Positions 8,846-17,692 of a stretch of DNA of 52,041 nt are shown piece after piece. The position numbers and the translations under genes are program-made. Origin of the DNA: JAFRXK01 sp045603305 (GTDB lineage: Bacteria; Bacillota; Clostridia; Lachnospirales; Lachnospiraceae). The notes under the pieces were generated by a model. The model ran no database searches. It was not told the DNA's origin and saw nothing but the letters and a program-made list of their open reading frames with translations. The stretch covers positions 1-52,041 of the forward strand of contig JAZULV010000004.1 in assembly GCA_045603305.1 (NCBI GenBank), given 5' to 3'. Every line of letters starts with the position of its first letter. Position 1 is the stretch's first letter.

Positions 8846-9625
8846 TTAATACACATCATTAATAACCGGTGAACAAAGATAAAGTTTCGTCTTATTTTCA
8901 ATCTCATCATAGGTCATAATAATATTCACATTTATCTTTTCACCATTATTCACAATATATTTTTCTTCCGCGTCAGAATATGCATACAAATCAAAACTGC
9001 CGTCAATATATGTGCTGCTTACTTCTCTGGCAGACAAATCTTCAAGAAAGTCTTTTGACAAACGCTTCATTTCATCTTCAGAAAGCATACCTTCGGCTTC
9101 TCCCGTATAAACTACAGTTATCTCACTTTCAGCGCCATTGTCATCGCAATATCTCTCGAATTTGTTTTTGTACTCCAGTGCATTATCAAGAACTCCGTCG
9201 ACGCTAATGCACATATCCATATAATTTATGAGAGATATCTCCTTTGGTGAAACCTCAGTCTCTTTAGTTATGAGCTTAAACTCTGCAAAAGCATTTGCAC
9301 CTTCTCTGGTATATGCAGCAGTAATTATATTGGACTCTCTGCTATGTTCTATACAGCCATCTGTCGGAACATTAAGATATTCTGCAAAATCATTAAGCCA
9401 CTCTGATTTCTCTTCTTCTGTATAGTAAGAAGTGTCTATCATGCCGCGGCATCTGACCACAAAGCCTTTATTCTCCAACTGTTCACTTTCAATAATACCT
9501 GCCATACTCTGTATACTGCTGCCTTTTGCAGACTTTATATACTGAATCATTGCAGCTATCCAAAGCAACGCAAAAGCACACATAAGAATATAATTCACAA
9601 TTTTTCTATTTTTCAGCTTATTCAT
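8846..9625 (-). CDS. YwmB-like exported protein
   Basis: The start is ATG at 9623-9625, with GGAGG seven bases upstream; ten in-frame codons above it precede the ribosome-binding site. The 259-aa product has an N-terminal membrane segment (about residues 9-31) followed by a soluble domain. The pattern with conserved MIDTSYYTEEEKSEWL and later YLNVP elements resembles the YwmB family (DUF1779, TATA-box-binding-protein-like fold) of Firmicutes. In Bacillus ywmB sits beside murAA; here one gene separates them. Molecular function of the family is not established. Family assignment is by resemblance and context, with moderate certainty. Confidence 0.75.
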   Translation of the reverse strand: MNKLKNRKIVNYILMCAFALLWIAAMIQYIKSAKGSSIQSMAGIIESEQLENKGFVVRCRGMIDTSYYTEEEKSEWLNDFAEYLNVPTDGCIEHSRESNIITAAYTREGANAFAEFKLITKETEVSPKEISLINYMDMCISVDGVLDNALEYKNKFERYCDDNGAESEITVVYTGEAEGMLSEDEMKRLSKDFLEDLSAREVSSTYIDGSFDLYAYSDAEEKYIVNNGEKINVNIIMTYDEIENKTKLYLCSPVINDVY

Positions 9626-9717
9626 AATAATCCTCCAACTTCTAAATACAATCAATATTGGTTTACTTATTATGAAAGTATTGCCATAAAAACAGCAGTT
9701 ATACTATATTCAGTATT

Positions 9718-10527
9718 TTATCTGAAGGCATCAATAATATCACTTTCTTCATTGCCCACCGGTTCATCTGAACCAAATGTCTCTTCTTGTGCACCCTGTG
9801 TCTCAACAACAGAATCTCCTGCCTCACCAATAACCATAGCATTGATTACTGCAGTTACAACCTTTTCCGAATCATAAACCATACCTTCCTCTGATACACA
9901 GCTTTCAATAGATATGGCCACATATGAATCTGCTGCCGCTACATATGTCCATGCGTATGTCTCGTAAAAATGACTGGAATATGCAGGATAGTAAGACTCA
10001 AAGTATGACACCTCTATACCGTCAACATTAATAGTCTTTTCATCACCAATAGAAAACTCTCCGTAATCCTCATTATCCTTGACATATTCTTCGAAGCTCT
10101 CTACATCTGACTTGTAGTACACATAAGGATCACCATCCATATATTCAGCTTTATCAGCAGTAATATAAATACTGTCAGCATCTGTATCGTAATCTATTCC
10201 ATCATACACAAGAACAGTTGAGTCAGAATATTCAGGATCATATTCATACCCGTCTACTTCTCCAAAAGTTGCTACATACGCATCATCCCAGTTAAATAAT
10301 GCGGCCGGCAACGGATATAATTCCACTTCCTCATCATTATCCGGAACATAAATATCATCCATATCGATGTCAATGTCAGCTTCGAATGTTGCATTTTCAA
10401 GCTCATCCTCAATTTCTGCAACCTGTGATTCCACCTGATCAATAATGTCTGTAACTGCTGAACATGAACACATAATACATGCCATAAGCAGTGCAACTAC
10501 AGATACTAAAACTTTAATTCTATTCAT
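9718..10527 (-). CDS. Acidic lipoprotein of unknown function
   Basis: The ATG at 10525-10527 is chosen because GGAGG lies eight bases before it; upstream in-frame ATGs are too close to or before that site. The 269-aa product has a signal peptide KVLVSVVALLMACIMCSCSA with a cysteine-rich lipobox, so it is probably lipid-anchored on the outer face of the membrane. The next 50 residues are strongly acidic (ADIDIDMDDIYVPDNDEEVE), followed by a globular region with several tyrosine-rich stretches and another acidic tail. No family is recognised. It has its own intergenic spaces and may be a single-gene unit. Confidence 0.8.
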   Translation of the reverse strand: MNRIKVLVSVVALLMACIMCSCSAVTDIIDQVESQVAEIEDELENATFEADIDIDMDDIYVPDNDEEVELYPLPAALFNWDDAYVATFGEVDGYEYDPEYSDSTVLVYDGIDYDTDADSIYITADKAEYMDGDPYVYYKSDVESFEEYVKDNEDYGEFSIGDEKTINVDGIEVSYFESYYPAYSSHFYETYAWTYVAAADSYVAISIESCVSEEGMVYDSEKVVTAVINAMVIGEAGDSVVETQGAQEETFGSDEPVGNEESDIIDAFR

Positions 10528-10645
10528 AAACATATCCTCCATCTTTTTTATGATATATACTCTATCATTAATAAAAAATAATTTCAATATAAACGATTAA
10601 GAATGTAATATAAGTCCATTTATTATCACCACGGGCAATATACAC

Positions 10646-10722
10646 ATTAGCACCACCGGTAATGAAATGAACAACCCTTTTTAAGCATTGGGTGACATCC
10701 CATCCTTTTCGGTGGTGCTAAT
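10646..10722. repeat. Inverted repeat downstream of the BspA-like gene
   Basis: A perfect 13-bp inverted repeat, ATTAGCACCACCG (10646-10658) and CGGTGGTGCTAAT (10710-10722), flanks about 51 bases that hold a smaller GGG-CCC stem. It lies just after the stop of the surface-protein gene. There is no clear T-run, so it could be an RNA 3'-end stabiliser or a weak terminator. Confidence 0.7.
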
Positions 10723-10736
10723 TCTACTTTTATTTA

Positions 10737-13013
10737 TTATTTAGAAACAAATGAATTTGCTGTGCTTCCCGGTGCTGCTTCACCCTTCTTCACAAGTACA
10801 ATTTCTATTCCTTCAAGTCTCTTTGCATATCCTGCTGTTCCTGCTGATGCTCCGTTCTTTGCCCAGCCTAACCATCCGTAACTCTGAGCGTGTACTCTGT
10901 AATATACATCATACTTCTGTGCCATCTCGCCGGTAAGGCGTATCTGGATTGCTTCAAGGCGCTTTGCCTCGCCACTTGTTCCACTGACTGCTCCGTTCCT
11001 TGCCCAGCCTAACCATCCAGAACTTTGAACATGAGTGCGATATTCAATATTTCCTGCAACCTCCTGTCCATCAAGCTTAATCTGAATTGCTTCAAGTCTC
11101 TTTGCCTGACCTTCTGTTCCGCTCATTGCACCATTCTGTGCCCAGTTATTCTCCCAACCGTAGGTCTGTACATGAGTACGATAATTTACATTTGCAATTT
11201 TTTCAATATATGCATTCTCAGTGCTTCCCGGTGCCGGTTTGCCTTTTTCTACAAGAACTATCTGTATACCTTCAAGTCTCTTTGCCAAACCTGCTGTTCC
11301 CGCTGATGCTCCGTTCTTTGCCCAGCCAAGCCAGCCATAGCTCTGTGCATGCACTCTGTAGTATATATCAAATTTTTCTGCCATACCTCCGGTAAGTCTG
11401 ATCTGGATTGCTTCAAGACGCTTCGCTTCGCCACTTGTTCCGCTTATCTCACCATTCCTAGCCCATTCATATTCCCAGCCATAACTCTGAATGTGGGTAC
11501 GATACTCAACACTGCCGTATGAAGAAATATTATCAAGCTTAATCTTAATTGCTTCAAGACGCTTTGCCTCGCCTTGTGTTCCACTCATCTCGCCATCTGC
11601 CGCCCATTCACTTTCCCAACCGTAGGTCTGGACATGAGTAGAGTACTGAACACTGTTAATTGGTAATTCAAGATCTACAAAAGTTATACTATCTGCTTCG
11701 GCAAACTGATGTACAACAGAATTTTTATAACCATAAATAGCTAAATCATAACAAACATTAAATGCATATTCACCTATGCTTGTAACACTGCGTGGTATCA
11801 TCATACTCTCCAAACTACGGCAACCTAGAAAAGCACATTTACCTATCGAGGTCACGCTATCCGGTATTATTACAGATGTCAAACTCTCACACTGACAAAA
11901 TGCATGGTCACCTATTGAAGTTACACTGTCTGGTATTGTTATACTCTCTAAGCTATAACAATTTTCAAATGTACTTTCACCTATACTTGTCACTCCATCA
12001 GGTATTGTTACACTAGTTAATTTGTAACAATTCTTAAACGCCCATTCACCTATTGAGGTTATGCTATCCGGTATTGCTATATTCTTTAAACCAGTACAAT
12101 TAAAAAATGCATTTCCACCTATAACTTTTACTCCATCCGGTATTGTCACTGTTGTCAAACTAGTACATCCGCTAAATGCGATTTCGCCTATACTTGTTGC
12201 ACTATCTGGTATTATTACCTCCACCAAACTATTACAATCGTTAAATGTTGCAGCCTCTATAACCGTTACTCCCTCTGGTATCATTATACTCGTCAAACTC
12301 TTACATTCAGCAAATGCCCATTCACCTATAGAGGTTACACTATCCGGTATATCTATACTTGTCAATTTTTCGCAATGAGCAAACGTATATCTTCCTATAC
12401 TTGTTACTCCTTCCGGTATTGTTATACTTATTGCTAAGCTGCTACAATTTAAAAATGCTCCTTGGCCAATAGAAGTTATAGTGTCAGGTATTGTTATGTT
12501 CACTAAACTACTGCAATTCTCAAATGCAAAATCACTTATATCTGTTGCCTTATCCGGCATCACCACCGTCGTCAAACCAGTGCAGTTTCTAAACATTTCC
12601 TCAGGTATTTCCATTACACTATCCGGTATATCTATACTTGTCAGACCACTACATCCATTAAACGCACCTTCGCCTATTGAAGTTACACTATCCGGTATTG
12701 TTACGCTTGCCAGATTAGTTTCCTTATAAAATGCTAAATCAGCTATACTTGTTACTTTCACTCCATCAATTTCTTCAGGTATCACAAGTTCTTCAATTTC
12801 AGAATCGCATCCTATAATTTCAATAGTGCCATCATCTTTGGTATAATAATATAATGGTATCTCCTCCGCGGCATACACTTTAGTACCTTCAGTTAGGTCT
12901 GCTACATTTGGCACTGATACCACTCTGCTTAAAACCAACAACAAAGCCATACATACAATGCCAGTTTTTCTGATTATACTGTTTTTACTTGATTTAAATC
13001 TACAATCTTTCAT
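10737..13013 (-). CDS. BspA-type leucine-rich repeat surface protein with six ChW repeats
   Basis: The 758-aa protein has a signal peptide (hydrophobic stretch GIVCMALLLVLSRVVSV, likely cleavage after KVYA), then about fifteen BspA-type LRR_5 repeats of the form SVTSIGEYAFxNCxSLxxI between residues about 85 and 450. The C-terminal 300 residues hold six ChW (clostridial hydrophobic, conserved W) repeats with cores such as THVQTYGW and AKRLEAIQIKL. BspA-like proteins are secreted adhesins or host-interaction proteins; ChW repeats are thought to hold proteins at the clostridial surface. No LPXTG or transmembrane tail is seen. GGAGAGG precedes the ATG. The ChW repeats form two sets of three, pointing to a recent internal duplication. 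Confidence 0.92.
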   Translation of the reverse strand: MKDCRFKSSKNSIIRKTGIVCMALLLVLSRVVSVPNVADLTEGTKVYAAEEIPLYYYTKDDGTIEIIGCDSEIEELVIPEEIDGVKVTSIADLAFYKETNLASVTIPDSVTSIGEGAFNGCSGLTSIDIPDSVMEIPEEMFRNCTGLTTVVMPDKATDISDFAFENCSSLVNITIPDTITSIGQGAFLNCSSLAISITIPEGVTSIGRYTFAHCEKLTSIDIPDSVTSIGEWAFAECKSLTSIMIPEGVTVIEAATFNDCNSLVEVIIPDSATSIGEIAFSGCTSLTTVTIPDGVKVIGGNAFFNCTGLKNIAIPDSITSIGEWAFKNCYKLTSVTIPDGVTSIGESTFENCYSLESITIPDSVTSIGDHAFCQCESLTSVIIPDSVTSIGKCAFLGCRSLESMMIPRSVTSIGEYAFNVCYDLAIYGYKNSVVHQFAEADSITFVDLELPINSVQYSTHVQTYGWESEWAADGEMSGTQGEAKRLEAIKIKLDNISSYGSVEYRTHIQSYGWEYEWARNGEISGTSGEAKRLEAIQIRLTGGMAEKFDIYYRVHAQSYGWLGWAKNGASAGTAGLAKRLEGIQIVLVEKGKPAPGSTENAYIEKIANVNYRTHVQTYGWENNWAQNGAMSGTEGQAKRLEAIQIKLDGQEVAGNIEYRTHVQSSGWLGWARNGAVSGTSGEAKRLEAIQIRLTGEMAQKYDVYYRVHAQSYGWLGWAKNGASAGTAGYAKRLEGIEIVLVKKGEAAPGSTANSFVSK

Positions 13014-13190
13014 TTACCCTTATCCTCTCCTTTTATTCTCTTTAGCTTAATATTTTGCCCTTAGCTAGACAAATGACTTATATAATTATAGCAAATAATT
13101 TCATATGCGCAACATAACAACCTACTAATTATACTCTTTTTTGTAAATAATTAATTCCGCGACTGGAGGTTTGTTTTTATGTAACATAAC

Positions 13191-13256
13191 AAAAACGGGA
13201 GCGTTGCTTCATAATACGATTTCTTTCAGAAAGCACTTATTTTGCAACATTCCCGT
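13191..13256 (-). terminator. Intrinsic terminator after the flotillin gene
   Basis: On the minus strand ACGGGA-atg-TTGC pairs with GCAA-cgc-TCCCGT and is followed by TTTTTGTT. It lies 35 bases beyond the flotillin stop. The remaining stretch to 13013 holds the upstream region of the surface-protein gene and nothing else that I can identify. Confidence 0.8.
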
Positions 13257-13290
13257 CCTCAATTTATATACCCATATCCCCTGTATCTAA

Positions 13291-14700
13291 TTACTCCTGA
13301 ACCTCTTTGAAGTCCTCCGGCTGTGCCTCGACTGCCTGAACCTCTTCAACTTCCTTACCAAGGTATGTAGGAAGTTCCATGCCGGCCTGCTTGAAAAGTT
13401 CGTTCATAGGAGGAACTGCCTTCATCATGCCTGCGAGAAAATTAGCGGTTGTAGGGGTTCCGTCACCATTACCGTTCATAGAATCCCAAACTGTAACCTT
13501 GTCAATCTTAATATTCTTAATAGCTTCAACCTGAATCTGCATAAGATCCTGAAGCTTATCAGCAACGATAAGTTTAACAGCGTCGTCAGCATTGCCACCG
13601 GCTGCTGTTACGAGTTCACGCATACCTTCAGCCTGCTTTGAAAGCATCTCCTGGATACCCTTCGCCTGAGCCTCCATCTTAAGGTAAATAGCATCAGCCT
13701 CACCCTTAGCCTTACGTCTTGCAACTTCTGCCTCTGCCTCAGCTGCAATCTGAGCCTTCTCTTTATCAATCTGAGCCTTGATAATAATATCAGCCTGCTG
13801 GGTTGCTCTCTCGAGCTCTGCACGGGTCTGCTCTGCTTCCTTCTGAGCCATATATGCCTCTTCCTTAGCCTTAGCCTGCTGAACCGCCTCAGCTGCTGTC
13901 GCTTTCTTAAGAGCCTCAGCCTCTGCCTCACGTCTTGATGCTTCAGACTGTGCTACCTGAATTCTCGCCTCATTCTCACCCTGGATAGCTGCTGCATTCG
14001 CTGCTGCAACCTGAATACGCTGTTCTCTTCTGGCATTAGCCTGACCGATCTCACCGTCCTTATCCTTCTCAGCAACGCTTCTCTTAGCATCGTTGATAGC
14101 CTTAGCAGCTGCTTCCTTACCAAGAGCATCAATATAACCTGACTCGTCATTGATATCGGTTACGTTAACGTTGATAAGTCTTAAACCAATCTTCTTCAAC
14201 TCAATCTCTACATTGTTAGAAACTGCAACAAGGAACTTGTCACGGTCTGCGTTAATCTCTTCAATGTCCATAGTAGCGATAACAAGACGAAGCTGACCAA
14301 GAACGATATCCTTTGCAAGCTCCTGAATCTCATTCATCTTAAGACCAAGAAGTCTCTCTGCTGCATTCTGCATAATGCCCGGCTCTGTAGAAATACCAAC
14401 GGTAAATCTTGAAGGTACATCAATACGGATGTTCTGCTTTGAAAGGGCGTTCTTTAAATCTACATTAATAGAAATAGGTGTAAGATCCATGTACTGGTAT
14501 GACTGGATAACCGGCACGATAAATGCTGCACCACCGTGGATACACTTCGCTGAACGAGTCTGACCCTCTTTATCACTTCCAACCTTACCGTAGATAACGA
14601 GAACCTTATCTGACGGACACTTTCTGTATCTGGATAATATCCAGAGCAAACACGCAAATACAATAACTACAAGTACACAAATCAAAATTAACCATTCCAT
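13291..14700 (-). CDS. Flotillin-like SPFH-domain protein
   Basis: The 469-aa protein has an N-terminal membrane segment (about residues 2-20), an SPFH/band-7 domain (about 25-190), and a long alanine- and glutamate-rich coiled coil (about 195-370) typical of flotillins. These proteins oligomerise at the inner face of the membrane and organise functional microdomains. The adjacent upstream gene encodes an NfeD-like protein, the usual partner, as in the yuaF-yuaG (floT) pair of Bacillus. GAGGT lies a few bases before the ATG and the upstream gene stops 28 bases earlier. The long open frames opposite the coiled coil are compositional artefacts. Confidence 0.93.
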   Translation of the reverse strand: MEWLILICVLVVIVFACLLWILSRYRKCPSDKVLVIYGKVGSDKEGQTRSAKCIHGGAAFIVPVIQSYQYMDLTPISINVDLKNALSKQNIRIDVPSRFTVGISTEPGIMQNAAERLLGLKMNEIQELAKDIVLGQLRLVIATMDIEEINADRDKFLVAVSNNVEIELKKIGLRLINVNVTDINDESGYIDALGKEAAAKAINDAKRSVAEKDKDGEIGQANARREQRIQVAAANAAAIQGENEARIQVAQSEASRREAEAEALKKATAAEAVQQAKAKEEAYMAQKEAEQTRAELERATQQADIIIKAQIDKEKAQIAAEAEAEVARRKAKGEADAIYLKMEAQAKGIQEMLSKQAEGMRELVTAAGGNADDAVKLIVADKLQDLMQIQVEAIKNIKIDKVTVWDSMNGNGDGTPTTANFLAGMMKAVPPMNELFKQAGMELPTYLGKEVEEVQAVEAQPEDFKEVQE

Positions 14701-14728
14701 ATAAATACCTCTCTCTTTATTTTTCTAT

Positions 14729-15412
14729 CTATAACGACCTCTCTACTACAAGTGTGTTTCCGATAATGTCAATCACACGCACACTTGCTCCGGTAGGTAT
14801 CGTTTCAAGATCTTCTGTAACTGCTTCGCACTCGCGAAAGCTTCCCTGTATGGTAATATTAATCTTACCAACTCCCTGACCCTTAGGCGGTACCGGTATG
14901 TACACTGTACCTTCAACTCCTAAAGCGTTCCTATAATTTAACGTACCGTTCTGAGTCAGTCGCTTAATAGACTGGAACAGCTTTGCCATACCATACATAA
15001 CTATGAATCCGGCAGCAAATCCTATGACTGTAGCAACAAGAATATGTACTCCATTATGATAGCAGATAAGTGATACCCAGCCAAACACCGCAAGAAATGC
15101 AACCATTCCCTGAAGGGTAAATAACTTAAGTGCAGGTAAATCAGCAGGATTACCACCCTTGTCAAGAGCAATGTCATCACCTACATCAATGTCGGTATCG
15201 AAATCAATATCAATATCAAAATCTGTATCCACGTCTGTATCAAAATCTATACCCGATGTATCACTGGGATTAATTCCTTCTCCACCGTCTCCGCCGCCTA
15301 TTACCATAATAAGAGTATCAATCAGCATGATAAGAGTCGATGGAATAGCAATACAGTACAAAATCTTCTCAATTAATATCAAACCATCCCACCAATTGTT
15401 AAGCCACTCCAT
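14729..15412 (-). CDS. NfeD-like membrane protein (flotillin partner)
   Basis: The ATG at 15410-15412 is chosen because GGAGG lies seven bases upstream; an in-frame ATG eight codons earlier precedes it. The 227-aa product has a transmembrane helix (about 12-38), an extreme acidic stretch (about 56-80, mostly alternating Asp with Ile, Phe, Val or Thr), two further helices (about 98-117 and 121-142), and a C-terminal beta-rich OB-fold-like domain ending in VRVIDIIGNTLVVE. This is the architecture of short NfeD/YuaF proteins, which act with flotillins. The Asp-rich loop is not part of the usual family and could bind divalent cations; that is inference. Confidence 0.88.
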   Translation of the reverse strand: MEWLNNWWDGLILIEKILYCIAIPSTLIMLIDTLIMVIGGGDGGEGINPSDTSGIDFDTDVDTDFDIDIDFDTDIDVGDDIALDKGGNPADLPALKLFTLQGMVAFLAVFGWVSLICYHNGVHILVATVIGFAAGFIVMYGMAKLFQSIKRLTQNGTLNYRNALGVEGTVYIPVPPKGQGVGKINITIQGSFRECEAVTEDLETIPTGASVRVIDIIGNTLVVERSL

Positions 15413-15546
15413 AAGTATACCTCCGAATCGCTTCATGTAAATAACATTTACTTAATTATAACACCCTAAGGTCAGTTGTCAATGAATTTTAATGTTATTT
15501 TTATTTTTTATACATTAATTCGACTTAATTTATTTAGAAATGCATA

Positions 15547-15575
15547 TTGATTTATGTTAATATATCTGCTAAACT
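15547..15575 (+). promoter_or_regulatory. Candidate promoter for the downstream leader or XRE gene
   Basis: TTGATT (15547-15552) and TAAACT (15570-15575) are separated by 17 bases in an AT-rich stretch. Transcription would begin about 15582 and run through the structured region towards the XRE regulator. Confidence 0.4.
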
Positions 15576-15599
15576 TACATTAACGTAAATAAAATTTAC

Positions 15600-15873
15600 A
15601 ACACGGTTGTTAAAGGCACTGTAACACTCTGCTTCGTAGCAGAATATGCACATTAACTACTGCTTACAGAGTTTATAATGCATATAACAACCCGCTTGCA
15701 ACACTATTTGTGTTTTATGAAAACATGGAGATTAGTGTGAAACTAGAGCTGCGCAAACGCAATCCTCGTGCTAGCACGCAGAATTGCGGATATTTGGCGA
15801 ATGTACAGTATGAGTAACGTAAAGCGTTAGCTTGAAGTTACGAATGCAGAAAAACTGTCACTGGCAGTTTTTC
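15600..15873 (+). other. Structured non-coding leader or candidate small RNA
   Basis: The 560-base gap before the XRE gene is rich in stems: TCTGCT-tcgt-AGCAGA; a nested palindrome with CGCAAT (15758-15763), CGTGCTAGCACG (15767-15778) and ATTGCG (15783-15788); and a terminal hairpin GAAAAACTG/CAGTTTTTC (15849-15873) ending in a T-run. A 30-codon frame starting ATGGAGATTAGTGTG is present but has no ribosome-binding site. The layout fits a terminated small RNA or an attenuator. I recognise no known RNA family; a dispersed repeat is also possible. Confidence 0.35.
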
Positions 15874-15971
15874 TTCATACTTTGGTATACAGGCGGGTGC
15901 GGTAGCTTCTTCAGAAGCGGAGCAACCGAGTTTCATCACTATTGGTGTTAATTAAAACATGGAGGATCATT

Positions 15972-16541
15972 ATGAACAGTATTGAACTAGGTAAGAAAAT
16001 ACGCGAGATAAGAATTTCAAAACATATGACTCAGAACGATGTGGCAGGTACATTTATCACCCGTAACATGCTCAGCCAGATTGAGAATGGTGTCGCATAT
16101 CCTTCGATAAAGACCCTCGAACACATTGCCAACGTTCTTGATGTTCCTTTAGAGCAGCTTGTGTCAATTGATACCATAGCAGAGAGTCCTGATTACCATG
16201 CAGGTGCCGGAACCGGTCTTACAACCGGCAAGCCGGGCACTACCGACTACCTTAACATTTTATCCTCTGCCAAGGGCATGTATAAGTCTAAGAAGTATAC
16301 CGAAGCAGTAACCCTTCTTGCTGACTGCACCAAGAAGAGCAGTCCTATTTATGACGAAGTCAATGCACTGCTTGCTATGTCCTATTATGAATTAGCGAAG
16401 CTTTCCCAGCGAAGCGGAGACACAACCGGTGCCGCAGCCTATGCCCGTCAGGCTGTAGAGTTTTCCGGTATCGGTATTTATGCCAGCGATGAACTGATGA
16501 TGAAGGCATTCAAGATTATCAAAGGTTCGGACAGCATATAG
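15972..16541 (+). CDS. XRE-family regulator with TPR-like C-terminal region
   Basis: The start is ATG at 15972, preceded by GGAGG. The 189-aa protein has an N-terminal helix-turn-helix (about 5-60: IREIRISKHMTQNDVAG then LSQIENGVAYPSIKTLEHIA), a Gly/Thr-rich linker (about 75-92) and a helical, TPR-like C-terminal half (about 95-185). Such proteins are cytoplasmic transcription regulators whose TPR part senses a peptide or partner. It heads a plus-strand trio with two membrane-related or unknown small genes. Targets are unknown. Confidence 0.85.
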   Translation: MNSIELGKKIREIRISKHMTQNDVAGTFITRNMLSQIENGVAYPSIKTLEHIANVLDVPLEQLVSIDTIAESPDYHAGAGTGLTTGKPGTTDYLNILSSAKGMYKSKKYTEAVTLLADCTKKSSPIYDEVNALLAMSYYELAKLSQRSGDTTGAAAYARQAVEFSGIGIYASDELMMKAFKIIKGSDSI

Positions 16542-16618
16542 AGCATATGTTTTTCAACAGTTGACAACTTGTTTTGTCTATTGATTCAATTATCATAGTA
16601 TTACTATTGGAGAGGACC

Positions 16619-17035
16619 ATGGCGAGACAATTAATCACCGTATACACTTCCCGGAACAGGGAGCAACTTGATTTACTTTTGAATAACTATTTTTATAAGA
16701 ACAACTACTCTTTAGCAACTGTTAATGACGAAGTTGTTATAAAAAAGAACAATCTCTTCGGATTTATCAGCTCCCACTATATCAGAATATATTATAGAAA
16801 GAGCAGCCTATTGATTGAAGGATGGTTTACCGCCTCCGGCAAGGATTACGGTCTTGATGACGGCATCATGTATTCTGAGAAGCATCGGGCATTAAGCCAG
16901 AGCATCGAGGCTATTGTGTCTTTACTTAATACTGCAGGTATGACGGTGGAGAACGGCACAATAGAACGTGGACAAGCAATTGATTATATTGCTGAGTATG
17001 AATTTAAGAAGCCTGAGAAACATATGAGCATATAA
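16619..17035 (+). CDS. Conserved-looking small protein of unknown function
   Basis: The ATG at 16619 follows GGAGAGGACC; an upstream in-frame ATG lacks a site. The 138-aa product begins ARQLITVYTSRNREQLDLL and has an alternating alpha/beta pattern (two strand-rich stretches around DEVVIKKNNLFGFISS and SHYIRIYYRKSSLLIEGWF). No signal peptide or membrane segment is seen. It reads like a small cytoplasmic domain, but I recognise no family. It lies 77 bases after the XRE gene and 33 before the next gene, so these are probably one operon. Confidence 0.75.
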   Translation: MARQLITVYTSRNREQLDLLLNNYFYKNNYSLATVNDEVVIKKNNLFGFISSHYIRIYYRKSSLLIEGWFTASGKDYGLDDGIMYSEKHRALSQSIEAIVSLLNTAGMTVENGTIERGQAIDYIAEYEFKKPEKHMSI

Positions 17036-17068
17036 CCTTTACAAAGATAATAAAAGAGGTGCATAGTA

Positions 17069-17551
17069 ATGACTCTATATGAAATTAAGTTCGAACTTCC
17101 ACTTTTCTTTCTAATACTTTTACTTGTATATGTATTAACCGGCTCCGGTTACTTTATAGAAAGAATAGTTGCCCGTCAGCTTGACTTAAAATATAACCGT
17201 AAGGTCAGAAAAACGAGTTTCATAATTTTTCTTGTAATTGCAGTTGTTTCTCTTTCAAGTATGTTTATATATCACTTATCTGCATACCTAAGAGCTGCCA
17301 GCCTATATAAATCCGGAGATTATAAAGTAGCAGAAGGTTTTGTAGAAAATTTCACCTCCGGCGAAGATGAGAGCTTTGATATAAATGATATACACTTTTC
17401 ATATTCCAATGCAAAAATCACTCAAGGCTACCACACACTTAAGGATAAGGGCGGTGTCATTACAGGAGATGGCCAATATCTGAGAATTGGATATGTAAAC
17501 TATGGATTTTCTTCTGATAATATTATTGTATATATTGAAGAATTAAAGTAA
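17069..17551 (+). CDS. Small membrane protein of unknown function
   Basis: The 160-aa product has two transmembrane segments (about 10-27 and 48-68), a basic loop between them, and a C-terminal soluble portion of about 85 residues containing AEGFVENFTSGEDESFDIND and further beta-type stretches. The topology suggests a membrane-tethered domain outside the cell. AGAGGTGC lies upstream of the ATG. It is the last gene of the plus-strand trio and is followed by a terminator. Confidence 0.75.
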   Translation: MTLYEIKFELPLFFLILLLVYVLTGSGYFIERIVARQLDLKYNRKVRKTSFIIFLVIAVVSLSSMFIYHLSAYLRAASLYKSGDYKVAEGFVENFTSGEDESFDINDIHFSYSNAKITQGYHTLKDKGGVITGDGQYLRIGYVNYGFSSDNIIVYIEELK

Positions 17552-17564
17552 TTATAAACAAACT

Positions 17565-17594
17565 AAGCCATGCTGACAAACTCCGGCATGGCTT
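17565..17594. terminator. Bidirectional terminator between convergent genes
   Basis: AAGCCATGC (17565-17573) pairs with GCATGGCTT (17586-17594), followed by TTAG on the plus strand and by CTTAG on the minus strand. It lies between the plus-strand trio and gatB, which converge here. Confidence 0.65.
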
Positions 17595-17692
17595 TAGTAT
17601 TCACATCATCTATCTTAATTGAATGCTTAATTCTTTTCCCAGACACTTTGCAACCTTAATGAGCATTTCAAAGCCACATCTTGTAAAGCCTT

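Noticed and set aside
13608..13931. Arg- and Leu-rich 107-aa frame within the flotillin gene.
   Set aside because: Shadow of the repetitive Ala/Glu coiled coil in another reading frame.
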